Origin: Karalla daura
Lineage: Eukaryota > Chordata > Actinopteri > Chaetodontiformes > Leiognathidae
Length of the DNA stretch: 64,000 nucleotides
Reading direction: 5' to 3'
Assembly: GCA_029224185.1 (NCBI GenBank)
Contig: CM055189.1
Coordinates: 1,096,152 to 1,160,151 of the forward strand
Under the pieces are notes generated by a model that was not told where the DNA came from, searched no databases, and saw only the letters and a list, made by a program, of their open reading frames with translations. A program made the translations under genes and the position numbers. Below are positions 49,899 to 61,263 of the stretch, piece by piece (the first letter of the stretch is position 1; the number at the start of each line of letters is the position of its first letter).

Positions 49899-50123
49899 AT
49901 TAAATGGAATTCTTCCTTTGTCCGTGTTACAGTTTCACTCTGAAAATGATTGTTGTCAAAAAGTTTTTTGAAACATTTTATTCTCATTTCTTTCACAGTT
50001 AGTGACAGTTTTCCTTATTTTGCATCAAGTTTCCCAGGTTCAAACACCTCACTCTGGACCTGTGTCCAACGTGCTCCCTCTGATGGTGAATTAGGTCGTT
50101 TTTGTTCCTGTTGTGACATTAAA
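49899..50123 (+). terminator. fam20cl: Candidate poly(A) signals of fam20cl
   Basis: ATTAAA hexamers occur at 49899-49904 and 50118-50123 downstream of the fam20cl stop at 49683. No AATAAA is nearer. Which is used cannot be told from sequence alone. Confidence 0.4.
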
Positions 50124-50199
50124 CGCTGTCACTTCATCATGTTTTGGTTCAACCTGTCTCCCAGAATTCACAACCTCTCCCAGACAACGTTGTTCTTCC

Positions 50200-50612
50200 T
50201 CTGATCGGTGCTGCAGCATTAGAGGTCACGTCTGGTCAGAACAGATAAAAGAGCTGGAGGAGAGGAGGAGCAGCACAAGCTGTTAAAATGTTAAAACATG
50301 GATTTAATCTGATGAAAGTCACAGCTCAGAGTGTCAGCGTGTGAGTGTGTGCTGCCCCAGGTGTGAGGGACGGCTCGGCTCCCTGGCCAGCTGCTTGTCC
50401 TCCCCCTCCTTTCCTTTCAGGGCTGCCATCAATAATTCAGGCCGGCCCGCTCGTATCGATGGCACCCGCTCCCTTTTCTCTGCGGGTCCGGCTCGTCCTC
50501 CGCTCTGCGCTCCGGGCAGGTGAAGGGAGGGAACTGTTGGCTTCCTGTCTCTGACGCTCCTCTGAGGCTTTTCTGCTCGTTTGTTCTCGTATCGTCTCTG
50601 AAACCTGTCGCC
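50200..50612 (+). promoter_or_regulatory. baiap2l2: Putative baiap2l2 promoter/5' UTR
   Basis: A moderately GC-rich stretch directly upstream of the baiap2l2 ATG. No intron boundary before the ATG was recognised, and no TATA box or defined element can be supported. Confidence 0.35.
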
Positions 50613-50680
50613 ATGTCTGGAGCCACCAGTGACCAGCTGCACAGATCCACTTTATCCGTCTATCTGGTGAGTGGCGTCCT

Positions 50681-50713
<33 letters not shown>

Positions 50714-51509
50714 TGGACACTTTAGAATCACTGACATGTTCGGTCCTTGTGTTCAGAACCTGATGGAGCACTTTAATCCCGGCCTCCAGAAACTGGTCGC
50801 TCTAGGAAACAGCTACGTCAGCGCTTTCCAGGGTGAGTGAGTGTCAGCCCTCGCTCTGACCTGGTTGACTGTGTGTTGCAGGTAAAGAGTTGAACATCTG
50901 CTGATTTCTGCTGCACTGTGAGGATGGAATCCCCTTGCTGCTTTGCAACTCATTGATGTAACCTAAGTAACAAAAACAAGCTGCAGTTGGTCTTTATTGA
51001 TACTTTAGAAATATTCTACTTTGTAAAAGTTAGGCTGCAGGTGCTTTTCCATTACCCCAGAACTATAATGGTGATGAAAACACCTGCATGTAGAAAAAGC
51101 TCTCAAACATCCCAAAACATCTCATGATCACGTGATGTCAGCATGATCTCCAGAGGTGTCATCCAGAGGTGTCCTCCAGAAATGTCCTCCAGAGGTGTCC
51201 TCCAGAGGTGTCCTCCAGACATGTCCTCTAGAGGTGTCCTCCAGACATGTCCTCCAGAGGTGTCCAGCCAGAGGCTGGTCCCTGGGTGGAGGTCCGGGTC
51301 CTCCTGCAGTGCTGGGCTGGAGCGTTCAGCTGCATGTATCTTTAATGTCCCAGCACAGCCAGGCAGCGCTGTCACCTGACACCAGGCTGACACTCTCTCA
51401 GGTGTCACAGCCCGCAGGACCCGTCTGATCAATACTACCCTGCACTGATCCAGTCAGTGATCAATACTACCCTGCACTGATCAATGATCCAGTCAGTAAT
51501 AGATAGATG

Positions 51510-51576
<67 letters not shown>

Positions 51577-51684
51577 GTTGTGATAGAAGTATTTATCATG
51601 TATATTAGCCGTATTTATCATATGTATTATTAGTATTTATACGTATTTTTAATATTTATGTATTAGTAATCTTATTTATACCTG

Positions 51685-51731
<47 letters not shown>

Positions 51732-51830
51732 TCAGCCCTGGCTGTGTGCAGTGAGGCCTACTTCAGCGCCGTGGCCAAGATGGGAGACCAGGCCCTGCAC
51801 ACCCTGTCATCACGCTCCCTGGGTAACTGG

Positions 51831-51872
<42 letters not shown>

Positions 51873-52022
51873 GTGTGCATGTGTGTGTGCGTGTGTGTGT
51901 GTGTCTCCCTCTCTCAGTGACATGTCTCGCTCTACATCATGGAAACACAGTTCCCCCCTGGAGACAGTCGAGCTTTCTGTCAGTCATAGAGCGTGAGATG
52001 CCCTCACCTTACATCCTGTCAC

Positions 52023-52053
<31 letters not shown>

Positions 52054-52077
52054 GTGTGTGTATGTGTGTGTGTATGT

Positions 52078-52110
<33 letters not shown>

Positions 52111-54464
52111 GCTAAACACAGGCTAAACTCAGAACGACCTGAATTTCATTTCATTTCCTAAATTTGAGTTGAATTTTTGGAACAAACTGGATGTAGAATT
52201 TCCAGAGTCCACAGAATAAATCATTATATTTGTTTTATTTAACTTTCATAATGAAACATACTTACAACGACAACTTAATAAATATAATAATAATATGATG
52301 ATGATTATTATCATAATTTTGGAGGCATGTTATTAGTATATTATTAGTATTAGTATATTATTAGTATTAGCAGTGTTATTATTATTTATATCTTCCAGGA
52401 AATTGAATCAAAATAAGAACTTAATTTTTGTTTTTTACTGTTTATTCTCTCTATATTATTTACAATTATTTACTATAGATTGTATAGATGATATGATAAA
52501 TGTTTTTGGAGTTAATATTGTATCATTTTGTTGTCTTTATATTTGATTTAAAAACCAGAGTTTATTTCAAACTCTCCAAGAAACTCGTAATTTCCCAGAA
52601 TCCTTTGCTGTATGAACGCTGAATGAACTTCAGCTGAAACTGCAACTCATAAAGCGTGTGTGTGTGTGTGTGCGTGCTCATGCATGTATGTGTGTGTGCT
52701 AGTGCATGTATGTGTGTGTGTGTGTGTGTGCTCATACATGTGTGTGTGTGGGACCTGTGTGTGTGTGCTCATGCATGCATGTGTGTGTGTGTGTGTGAAG
52801 GTCAGGGAGCTGCAGTGTATTGAGTGGCAGCCTGTGCATTATGGATGGAGCTGAGCTGGGAGCAGGCAGCGCCACACAAAGGCCCCGCTGGCTCCCAGTC
52901 TCCCAGCTGCTCCCAGCACCCCTCCATCACCTGACCCACTGGTTGAAGTGGGAGTCACACATCGGGTTACTGCCGGGTCGCTCCAAGTCAGAACAGCTCC
53001 AGCGTTCCAACCTCTCCCACCTCTCAGGGTCAGCTGCTACTACAGCTGCTCCCTCACCAAATCAGTGGAGGTTCATGTCTGCTACCTGGCTGCAACACGA
53101 GGCTGGAGCCAGCTAGCAGAGCTCCAGGTAGCAGAGCTCCAGGTAGCAGAGCTCCAGGTGGCAGAGCTCCAGGTGGCAGAGCTCCAGGTGGCAGAGCTCC
53201 AGCTAGCAGAGCTCCAGCTAGCAGAGCTCCAGCTAGCAGAGCTCCAGCTAGCAGAGCTCAAGGTGGCAGAGCTCCAGCTGGCAGAGCTCCAGGTGGCAGA
53301 GCTCCAGGTAGCAGAGCTCCAGGTGGCAGAGCTCCAGCTAGCAGAGCTCCAAGTAGCAGAGCTCCAGGTAGCAGAGCTCCAGCTAGCAGAGCTCCAGGTG
53401 GCAGAGCTCCAGGTGGCAGAGCTCCAGGTGGCAGAGCTCCAGGTGGCAGAGCTCCAGGTAGCAGAGTTCCAGGTGGCAGGGCTCCAGGTGGCAGAGCTCC
53501 AGGTAGCAGAGCTTCAGCTAGCGCTAGGCTAGAAGTCACTAGGCTAGGTTCTTCACCAAGTCATGTCTAGTCTCCTAAAGCTAGACCACACCACAGAGAG
53601 GTGGTGGCTAATGGTACTAATTCACTGGTGGTCATGTGAAGATATGTTATGGTACTGTCCACACACATGAGGCTGGGTGTGCACATGCTCCACAGCTGGA
53701 ACTAGCTAAGAGCAGCATGAGGCTGGTAGGACCCAAAGCTGCTAACCTGATGAAGACTAAAGCTCAAAGGTGAAGGTGTGAGGAGCTCTTCTGATGTCAG
53801 ATCTGTTCCTCTCACAGGAGACGTCCTGATCCAGATCTCAGAGACTCAGAGGAGACTGACTGCAGAGATGGAGGGAGTGGTCAGGACTCTTCATCACGCT
53901 CTGCTTTGTCTTACAGCCATCAGCACTGATCCATCACTACTGATCCATCACTGCTGCTCTGCCTCCTTCTACAGTTTCGATGGTTTCAGGTGGAAGTTCT
54001 TCAGGCCATGGAGAAGAACGTCAAGCTGGACAAGGAGTACATCGATGTGAGTTCACCCCGGGGAGGAGTCGCACAGAGCTCCATAGGTTCAACAACGATG
54101 GTCAACAAGAAGAACGAGAAGATCGACAAAGCTCACTGTGCGCTATCGAGTATAGATCTATAGATCCATGTACTATAGCATGTTAATGTATCAGCTTTAA
54201 CTGCAGAAATTATTACTTCACATGCTATACATATACATATATGAGTGATCTGATCAGTGGGAGTGTCTCCTGGCTGTCACATGCTGGTGTTTGTTTGTGT
54301 GGGTCAGTAAACAGGAAGTCAAAACAAACAAACATTTCTTCCTCTTCATCACGCTGTCCGTGCTGCAGGGCAGCCGCAGGGTCTACGAGCTGGAGGTGAG
54401 GAACCAGGCCGAGGCCCTGGAGAAGCAGCTCCGCCGAGGAGCCTACAGAGACTCCCTGGTAGCT

Positions 54465-54536
<72 letters not shown>

Positions 54537-54614
54537 ACACACACACACACACAGAGACACACACACACACACACACACACATTGACAGACACACACACAC
54601 ACACACACAGAGAC

Positions 54615-54646
<32 letters not shown>

Positions 54647-54899
54647 AGACACACACAGACACACACACAGACACACACACACACACACAGACACACAGAC
54701 ACAGACAGACACACAGAGACACACATACACACACACAGAGAGACACACACACACACACGCACACACATACACACACACACACAGACACACACACACACTT
54801 AGAACGTTGCAGATTCAAACACCACAGACACACACAGTCCAGCAGAAACTCATCTGCATCCTTAATCTTTATCCACACACCTTTTTGCTTTTCTCTGTT

Positions 54900-54952
<53 letters not shown>

Positions 54953-55086
54953 GAGAACAGTGAGTACATGCAGTACCTGAGGCAGAGCCAGCAGGAGATC
55001 CTGAAGGAGGAGGAGAGGAGGTATCGCTTCCTAGCTGAGAAGCACTGCGGCCTCACCCAGTCACTGCTGTTCCTCATTACCAAGGT

Positions 55087-55151
<65 letters not shown>

Positions 55152-55895
55152 CTCTCTCTCTCAACCTGCTCTCAAAGAGTCATTAACTGTGTTTCCATGA
55201 TGCTCTTATAATTTTCAGCAGACTCAGTCCCCTCAACAGCGTTTTATGTCTCAGGTTTCTAAAAGTCCAGTCCCTCCCTCTAAACTGGTCATGTGACCGC
55301 GTCAAGGCCAGAGGTGTTTCTGGTCAACCACCCACTGAGAGCGTGATCCTCTGGGTGGTGATGTTCTAGAGGTGTTGAGGTTCTAGTTTGCAGGTCTGAT
55401 GTGAAGCCAGTTGAGCAGCTCTCTGACTGATGAGGTTGAAGTTACACATCTCAGCTCTAAACCTCCTGAATCATCCAAACATCTCCATCTGGTTCTTATG
55501 GTTCCTATGCTGCTCACGCCTCGTTCACTGCTCCATGATCTGATGAGGTCCACCTTTCCTCGTCCTTGTTTCTCTCACTCTGTGTGCCTTCTGTTCAGCT
55601 GAGGTCTGATGAAGGTCTGATGAAGGTCTGGTTGAACATCTGATTGAAGATCTGATGAAGGTCTGATGAACCTGTTTCCAGACCGGGGCGTCGCTCCAGC
55701 AGAAGGCGGATGGCTGGAAGGAGAAGGTGAACGACACCAAAGGCTCCAGACCTCGGACGCCCACGCCCTCGGACCAGGAGGCGCAGGTATCTCCATGTCT
55801 GAAGCCATCAGTGCTCTGAGCTGAGAGATGGTCTGAAGCTGTGTTGGAATGCTGCTGAGGTGTCTGTAGTAGCCTCAAAGACATGAATTATGAAG

Positions 55896-55946
<51 letters not shown>

Positions 55947-58650
55947 CCACTGCCATGAATTATCAAAGAGGGGCCTTGGGCCCTTGTTTTATTAGTTTGG
56001 AGCTTTATTAAAGTTTAGTCAGGAGCCGTGCCTGGTTTTAATCTTCCCATCCAGAACTTGTAGCGGATACTGGACGTGATCTGTGCAGCAGCTCAGTCAG
56101 ACTGGATGAAATAATGAAACTCTGTTTTCACAGATTGATGAGGGTCTGAAGGCAGAGTCGAGATCCTCTGAGAGGCTGAAAACTTAGCCACTAGTTACTA
56201 ACTTAGCCTGTAGTTATCTGTAGTGACCTGTAGTTGTCTGTAGTAACCTGTAGTGACCTGTAGTTATCTGTAGTGACCTGTAGTTATCTCTAGTGACCTG
56301 TAGTTGTCTGTAGTAACCTGTAGTGACCTGTAGTTATCTGTAGTGACCTGTAGTTATCTGTAGTTATCTGTAGTGACCTGTAGTTATCTGTAGTGACCTG
56401 TAGTTATCTGTAGTGACCTACGGTTATCTGTAGTGACCTACAGTTATCTGTAGTGACCTGTAGTGACCTGTAGTTATCTGTAGTGACCTGTAGTTGTCTG
56501 TAGTAACCTGTAGTGACTTGTAGTGACCTGTAGTTATCTGTAGTGACCCGTAGTTATCTGTAGTTATCTGTCATGACCTGTAGTTATCTGTAGTGACCTG
56601 TAGTTATCTGTAGTTATCTGTAGTTCCCTCTAGTTACCTGTCTGAATTCATCCTGAGTCAAACGTGTGGTGCGTATTTGTGTTTACGTTGCTTTTTGCTG
56701 TGATGTTTGTTTATTTTAGGACAAATCTTTGACAGTTTCTTGTGTGTCCTGTCCATCCCCTGTCTCTCCCCTATTTTCCTCTGTCCCCTGTCTGTCCCTT
56801 GTGTGTGTCCTGGCTGTCCCTTGTCTGTCCCCTATTTGTCCTGTTTGTCCCGTTTGTCCTGTCTGTCCCCTGTCTGTCCTGTGTGTCTTCTGTCTGTCCC
56901 TTGTGTGCCCTGTCTGTCCCCTGTTTGTCCTCTGTCTGTCCCTTGTGTGTCCTGTCTGTCCCCTGTCTGTCCTGTGTGTCCTCTGTCTGTCCCTTGTGTG
57001 TCCTGTCTGTCCCCTGTCTGTATCCTGTCCATCCCCTCTCTGTCCTGTCTGTCCCTTGTCCCCCGCTGCTGTGTGTCCAGCTACGAGGCTCAGTCAGCTC
57101 CCTGCTGCAGACGGTGGCCAGAGATGAAGACATGTCCTGGGCCCGTAGGGAGCAGCAGGCCCTGGGCCGGGTCCCCTCCAGAGGTGGGGGGGTGGATTAC
57201 CTATCCTTGTTCTCTGGTGTTAGCATAGAAGCTATGGAGCGTTAGCATGACTTCATGTGACTCTTCGTGTGACTCTTCATGTGACCTCATGCAACTTTAG
57301 GCGACTTGAGGGGACTTAGCGTTCCTTGTAAACAGGGAGGCTCTTCAGCTTCTTCCACATCCAGCCTGATTGGTGGAAACCAGAGACTGAGGAGGAACCA
57401 GAGACTGAGGAAGAACCAGAGGTGGAACCAGAGACTGAGGAAGAACTAGAGATGGAACCAGAGACTGAGGAAGAACCAGAGGTGGAACCAGAGACTAAGA
57501 ACCTGAGGAGGAACCAGAGACTGAAGAAGAACCCGAGGAGGAACCAGAGACTGAAGAAGAAGCTGAGGAGGAACCAGAGACTGAGGAAGAACCTGACGAG
57601 GAACCAGAGACTAATGAAGAACCTCAGGAGGAACCAGAGACTAATGAAGAACCTGAGGAGGAACCAGAGACTGAAGAAGAACCTGAGGAGGAACCAGACA
57701 ATTCCCCACAGACTGAAAACCAAACAGCTGCAGACTGTTCTTGTATTAGTGTAGGTGACGGTGGGCTTGTTGAGCTGGTTTCTGTGTTTCTGTCTGTCTC
57801 TTAACCTGAATGAAGACATGATGATGTTCCACCTCCTTCTCTATGCTCCTCCTCACCCTGCAGCTCCGTCTCCTCTGCCCAGCCGCTCTCGCTCCAGCTC
57901 CGTGGGGGAGTCTCTGGGTCTGGGGGGGGGGCGAGCCATGCGGGCGCTGGTGTCCCACCCGTCCTCCTCCAACCCGAAGCTCCTCCCCTTCAGCCGGGGG
58001 GAGACGGTGACGGTGCTGGTGCAGGAGCCTCGGAACGGCTGGCTGTACGGCCGCACTGACAGCAGCCTGCGGTACGCCCCCCCCCCCCCCCCCCCCCCCC
58101 CCCGTACAACCCCCCCCCCCCCCCTGCTCTGACAGGATCTATGAGACTACACAGAGCTCCTGGTGATACATCTGTGGGCCTCCACACACTGAGAGAGGAG
58201 CTGCTGTGGGAGGAGAAGCTCTGTGGCTGTCATGTGTTCAGAAGAGGAGCAGCTGTGCTGCACATCTCATTTATGTCCATTTATTTCTGACATTTATATT
58301 TGATAGTTTCTCAGAATGCCTCAGGTATCCATGGAGCTACATACATAGAGTAGCTGCATAGAGTTTATCTCCAGACACTAGTGAATCCAGCTGCATCTTC
58401 TGGTTGGATGTCTCACAGTACGAGCTCAGCTCTAACAACAGCTGGATCTGTGGACATGTCGTTGTCGTTGTCGTTGTCACTGTTGTCATGGCTGTCGTTG
58501 TGGTCTCCTCACCTGTCGCCTGCTCTCCTCCAGTCAGGGCTGGTTTCCTGCAGCGTACGTGGCTCCAGTCGAGGACTTCAACAACCTGTCCACCAGGTCA
58601 GGATGAGTCAGTGAGCAGCAACCCCCAGAGACAGCCTGTGTGAGACACCC

Positions 58651-58712
<62 letters not shown>

Positions 58713-59700
58713 ACAGTGGCGTCTCCCTGAGGAGCCACAGTATGAACAACCTGCTGGATCCCAGCGACACCTTCACCGACCAATCAGAGAAGAGCTACGG
58801 GGACGTCCCGCCTCCGGCCACGCCCGACCGCAGAGCGTCCGTAGACGTCCGTCCCGTGTCCCCGCTCCCCGACAGGAAGCTGGAGGTTACCACGGAGACC
58901 AAGAGCTACGGCGAGCACCCCCCTCCACCCCCGCCCCCCCCCTCCACCACCGCCCCCCGCCACCCAGAGCCTGAGACGAGCATCTGTCGACTTACGACCC
59001 GTCTCACCCAACCCTGACCGCAAGGAACGACCCGTCTCACCCAGCCCTGACAGCCAGGTACCACAGACTGATACTACTGGTACTACTGGAACTACTGGTA
59101 CTACTGGTGCTACTAATAGCAACGGTACTACTGGTACTACTAATACCACTGGTGCTACTGGTACTGCTGATACTGCTGTACATTTATCAATATTTACATG
59201 TACACCATTCATTATTACTACTAACTGTTATTTAAATATGATATAATGTATTATTAGAAAGGATGGGACCTTTATTACTGGATGGTCACATCCATCATCT
59301 ATCCATCATCCATCATCCATCCATTTTTCCATCCATCATCCATCCATAAATCTATCCATCATCCATCCATCTATCATCTATACATTCATCCATCCATCCA
59401 TCATCCCTCCATCCATCATCCATCCCTCCTCCTTCAGTGATGTAACCAGCACCTGACCTGATGTGTCCCTCTTGCAGACCTTGTCTCCTCTGGCTCCGCC
59501 TGAGAACCCTCTGTTCCCCAGGTAACTCCATCCTCTCTGTGCTCAGATCACAGAGCAGCTGTCTGTCAGTGTCAGGACACTAGACTGATCCCTGGACGTG
59601 TTGTGGTTGTCCTTGTCCCTCCAGAGGCACAAACCCCTTTGCCACCGTGAAGCTGCGTCCCACCACCACCAATGACAGATCTGCTCCCCGGATGCTCTGA
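50613..59700 (+). CDS. baiap2l2: BAIAP2L2 (Pinkbar), I-BAR and SH3 domain protein
   Basis: Fourteen exons, 50613-50666, 50757-50832, 51736-51822, 53818-53879, 53975-54046, 54369-54458, 54953-55084, 55682-55786, 57081-57183, 57864-58071, 58534-58596, 58717-59057, 59478-59521 and 59625-59700, encode about 503 residues (human 529). The I-BAR domain, which bends plasma membrane and binds actin-rich protrusions, spans exons 1-8 (LMEHFNPGLQKLVALGNSY, RRYRFLAEKH). The SH3 domain (ALVSHPSSSNPKLLPFSRGE to GWFPAAYVAPVED) is in exons 10-11, and a proline-rich linker follows. The tail RGTNPFATVKLRP...NDRSAP is the BAIAP2L2 signature. All junctions agree in phase except inside exon 12. There the upstream frame stops (TGA at 59014), while the expected RRASVDLRPVSPNPDRK continues one base out of frame. 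A single extra C in the poly-C run at about 58919-58965 would explain it. Paralogue a or b is not resolved. Confidence 0.9.
51146..51265. repeat. 15-bp CCAGAGGTGTCCTCC minisatellite
   Basis: About eight degenerate copies of a 15-base unit in baiap2l2 intron 2. Confidence 0.85.
51498..51575. repeat. (GATA)n microsatellite
   Basis: About 18 units of ATAG in baiap2l2 intron 2. Confidence 0.95.
51686..51731 (+). repeat. (TG)n tract at baiap2l2 exon 3 acceptor
   Basis: A TG run ends in TCTCAG, the acceptor of exon 3 at 51736. Confidence 0.9.
51832..52110. repeat. (GT)n runs in baiap2l2 intron 3
   Basis: GT/GC runs at 51832-51904 and 52023-52110, starting ten bases after the exon 3 donor. From 52111 to 52650 the intron is AT-rich without recognisable features. 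Confidence 0.9.
52655..52798. repeat. Interrupted (GT)n with GCTCATGCATG units
   Basis: GT runs are separated by TGCTCATGCATG-like insertions at roughly 40-55-base spacing. Confidence 0.85.
53108..53525. repeat. 15-bp (GCAGAGCTCCAGSTR) minisatellite, open in all copies
   Basis: About 27 copies of a 15-base unit in baiap2l2 intron 3. Its period keeps a frame of AELQV/AELQL open on plus and a G-A-L-P-P frame open on minus. There are no splice sites in phase with neighbouring exons, so I treat it as non-coding. Confidence 0.9.
54467..54800. repeat. (CA)n array after baiap2l2 exon 6
   Basis: A 330-base CA array with GACA, GAGA and TTGACA interruptions begins eight bases after the exon 6 donor. 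An approximately 60-base block ending in ATTGACAGAC is repeated. Confidence 0.9.
54901..54952 (+). repeat. (TG)n tract forming baiap2l2 exon 7 acceptor
   Basis: About 25 TG units run directly into the TAG acceptor at 54950-54952. No separate polypyrimidine tract intervenes. Confidence 0.9.
55085..55160. repeat. (CA)n(CT)n after baiap2l2 exon 7
   Basis: The exon 7 donor GTGCAC leads straight into about 30 CA units and a short CT run. Confidence 0.9.
55898..55943. repeat. (CA)n microsatellite
   Basis: About 22 CA units in baiap2l2 intron 8. Confidence 0.9.
56203..56640. repeat. 10/20-bp TAGTGACCTG-TAGTTATCTG minisatellite
   Basis: About 43 decamers alternate between TAGTGACCTG and TAGTTATCTG, with TAGTAACCTG variants, in baiap2l2 intron 8. 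Confidence 0.9.
56755..57065. repeat. TGTCTGTCCCYTGTSTGTCC minisatellite before exon 9
   Basis: A degenerate pyrimidine-rich repeat of CTGTCTGTCC units reaches to about 15 bases before the exon 9 acceptor at 57080, so it forms the pyrimidine tract. Confidence 0.85.
57370..57705. repeat. 27-30-bp GAGGAACCAGAGACTGA minisatellite
   Basis: About twelve units in baiap2l2 intron 9. It reads as an EPETEEEPE-like frame in part, but changes frame between copies and has no matching splice phase, so it is not called as an exon. Confidence 0.85.
58078..58124. repeat. Poly-C runs after baiap2l2 exon 10 donor
   Basis: Two long C runs start six bases after the donor at 58071. Copy number is probably assembly-sensitive. 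Confidence 0.9.
58654..58711 (+). repeat. (TG)n tract before baiap2l2 exon 12 acceptor
   Basis: About 28 TG units are followed by TCACAG, the acceptor of exon 12 at 58717. Confidence 0.9.
59063..59430. repeat. (ACTACTGGT)n and (CCATCATCCAT)n repeats
   Basis: ACTACTGGT/GCTACTGGT units at 59065-59180 and CATC/CCAT repeats at 59284-59430, both in baiap2l2 intron 12. Confidence 0.85.
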
Positions 59701-60497
59701 TCCACCGCGCTCATCTCCAGGAGAACGTACAAACATCTGTGAGATGTGTTGAGGAGCAGGAAGACAGTTCTGTGAGCTTTTTGTACAGTGTTAGAGGAGA
59801 TGAAGTATTTCATGTTCTGTAGTAAACCCCAGTCTGTTCAGAACCACCAGCCTTTAAAACTCCCTGTGCAGTATTTAACATTCTGTAGAGTTACACATTA
59901 TCTTTTGTTTTCCTATGAGTGATTTCTTGAGGGAACAGCTGTGCTTTGGAAAGGAGAGTTGGAGGAGAAGATCAATACCACTCTGGCGCTGGTTGACTTT
60001 GCAAAAAAGAGCCGAAGGCCTGAAAATATTAAAATCTCGCAGCACGTTCTTATTTCTGAGAAATCTCTCGTCTCGTCTCATCCACACATGTATGATGTGA
60101 TGTAACCACAAGCAAAAGTTAAAGTAAGCAAGTTCCACGTTCCATACGGTAGGTCTAGCTGTGACATGATGTGAAGTCACGTATGGTCGGAGATGACTCT
60201 GTAACATCAGGAGCCCTCCTCTCATCCTCCACAGCTGCTCTACCAGCTGTAGAGCGCATCTATACCTGCAGCTCTGAACCTTCTCTGCTGCGTCTTGCTC
60301 CCATGTCGTGTTCATTCTAACAGGTCAAATCAGAGTTTCTCTTCGTGTCACAGATTGAATTTGACAGAAATGAATGTAGAAATGTTGTCCTGTCAACTCT
60401 GACTCTGGCCAGTTTTATAGAGTGAATAAGTTTTCCTCAAAGCTTCTCTGCCGTCTTCTCCTTCATCCTCGACACGTTTTCCCTGATGTTCAGTGAG

Positions 60498-60528
<31 letters not shown>

Positions 60529-61005
60529 GGCTTTCAGTGTTTATGTCCAACCAGTAAAGAGACAAGTTATTACTCAAGTGGATTTTTTATTCTCATTTCT
60601 TACTCGGGCCTTTCTCTCTTCGCAGCTCGTCCTTACATATCGTTTTTATTTTCTACGTCACATCGGAGGCAAGGAGTGAGGAGGAGGAGGAGGAGAGAGA
60701 GGAGGTGAGGCGAGGTGAAGGAAAGGTGGATGTGGCAGAGGAGTGGGAGGAAAAGTGTGAATATCTAGAAATAAAACCAAAATGCACAACCTGAAATACA
60801 CAGAGGACGGAAAAATAAGAAGATGGAGCAGTGAGTATCCTACAGCACTAGCACCACTGACTACCTTCAGGAAACCAGCTGATCCAGCATGTGTGATCAG
60901 ATACGCTCTAGATTTATATATCTATCAAGGTCAATCCCTCCTGGACTGTTGCTGCAGTGGTCTGTAGAGCAGGCCTGGTCTGACTCTGTGTGTGTTCGTG
61001 CGTGC

Positions 61006-61073
<68 letters not shown>

Positions 61074-61263
61074 GTGTGTGTGTGTGTGTGCGTGCATGTG
61101 TGCGTGCATGTGTGTGTGTGTGTGGTGGAAGGACAGAGTGAGAGGAGTTTGGAGGTTGCAGTTACAAAATATGAATGCAGGGATGAAGAGGGAGGAGGAG
61201 GAGGAGGAGGAGGAGGAGGAGGAGGAGGAGGACGGGGAGGAAGGTGGGGGTGCTCCGGTGTCT
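59701..61263. other. baiap2l2 3' flank and convergent intergenic region
   Basis: Contains (GTT)10 at 60498-60527, GT repeats at 61009-61123 and a (GGA)n run at 61190-61232. An AATAAAA near 60769 is a candidate poly(A) signal for baiap2l2. No further gene was recognised. Confidence 0.6.

Noticed and set aside
57370..57754. EPETEEEPE-type frame as a possible acidic exon of baiap2l2
   Set aside because: The frame shifts between copies and has no acceptor or donor in phase with exons 9 and 10, which join each other directly.
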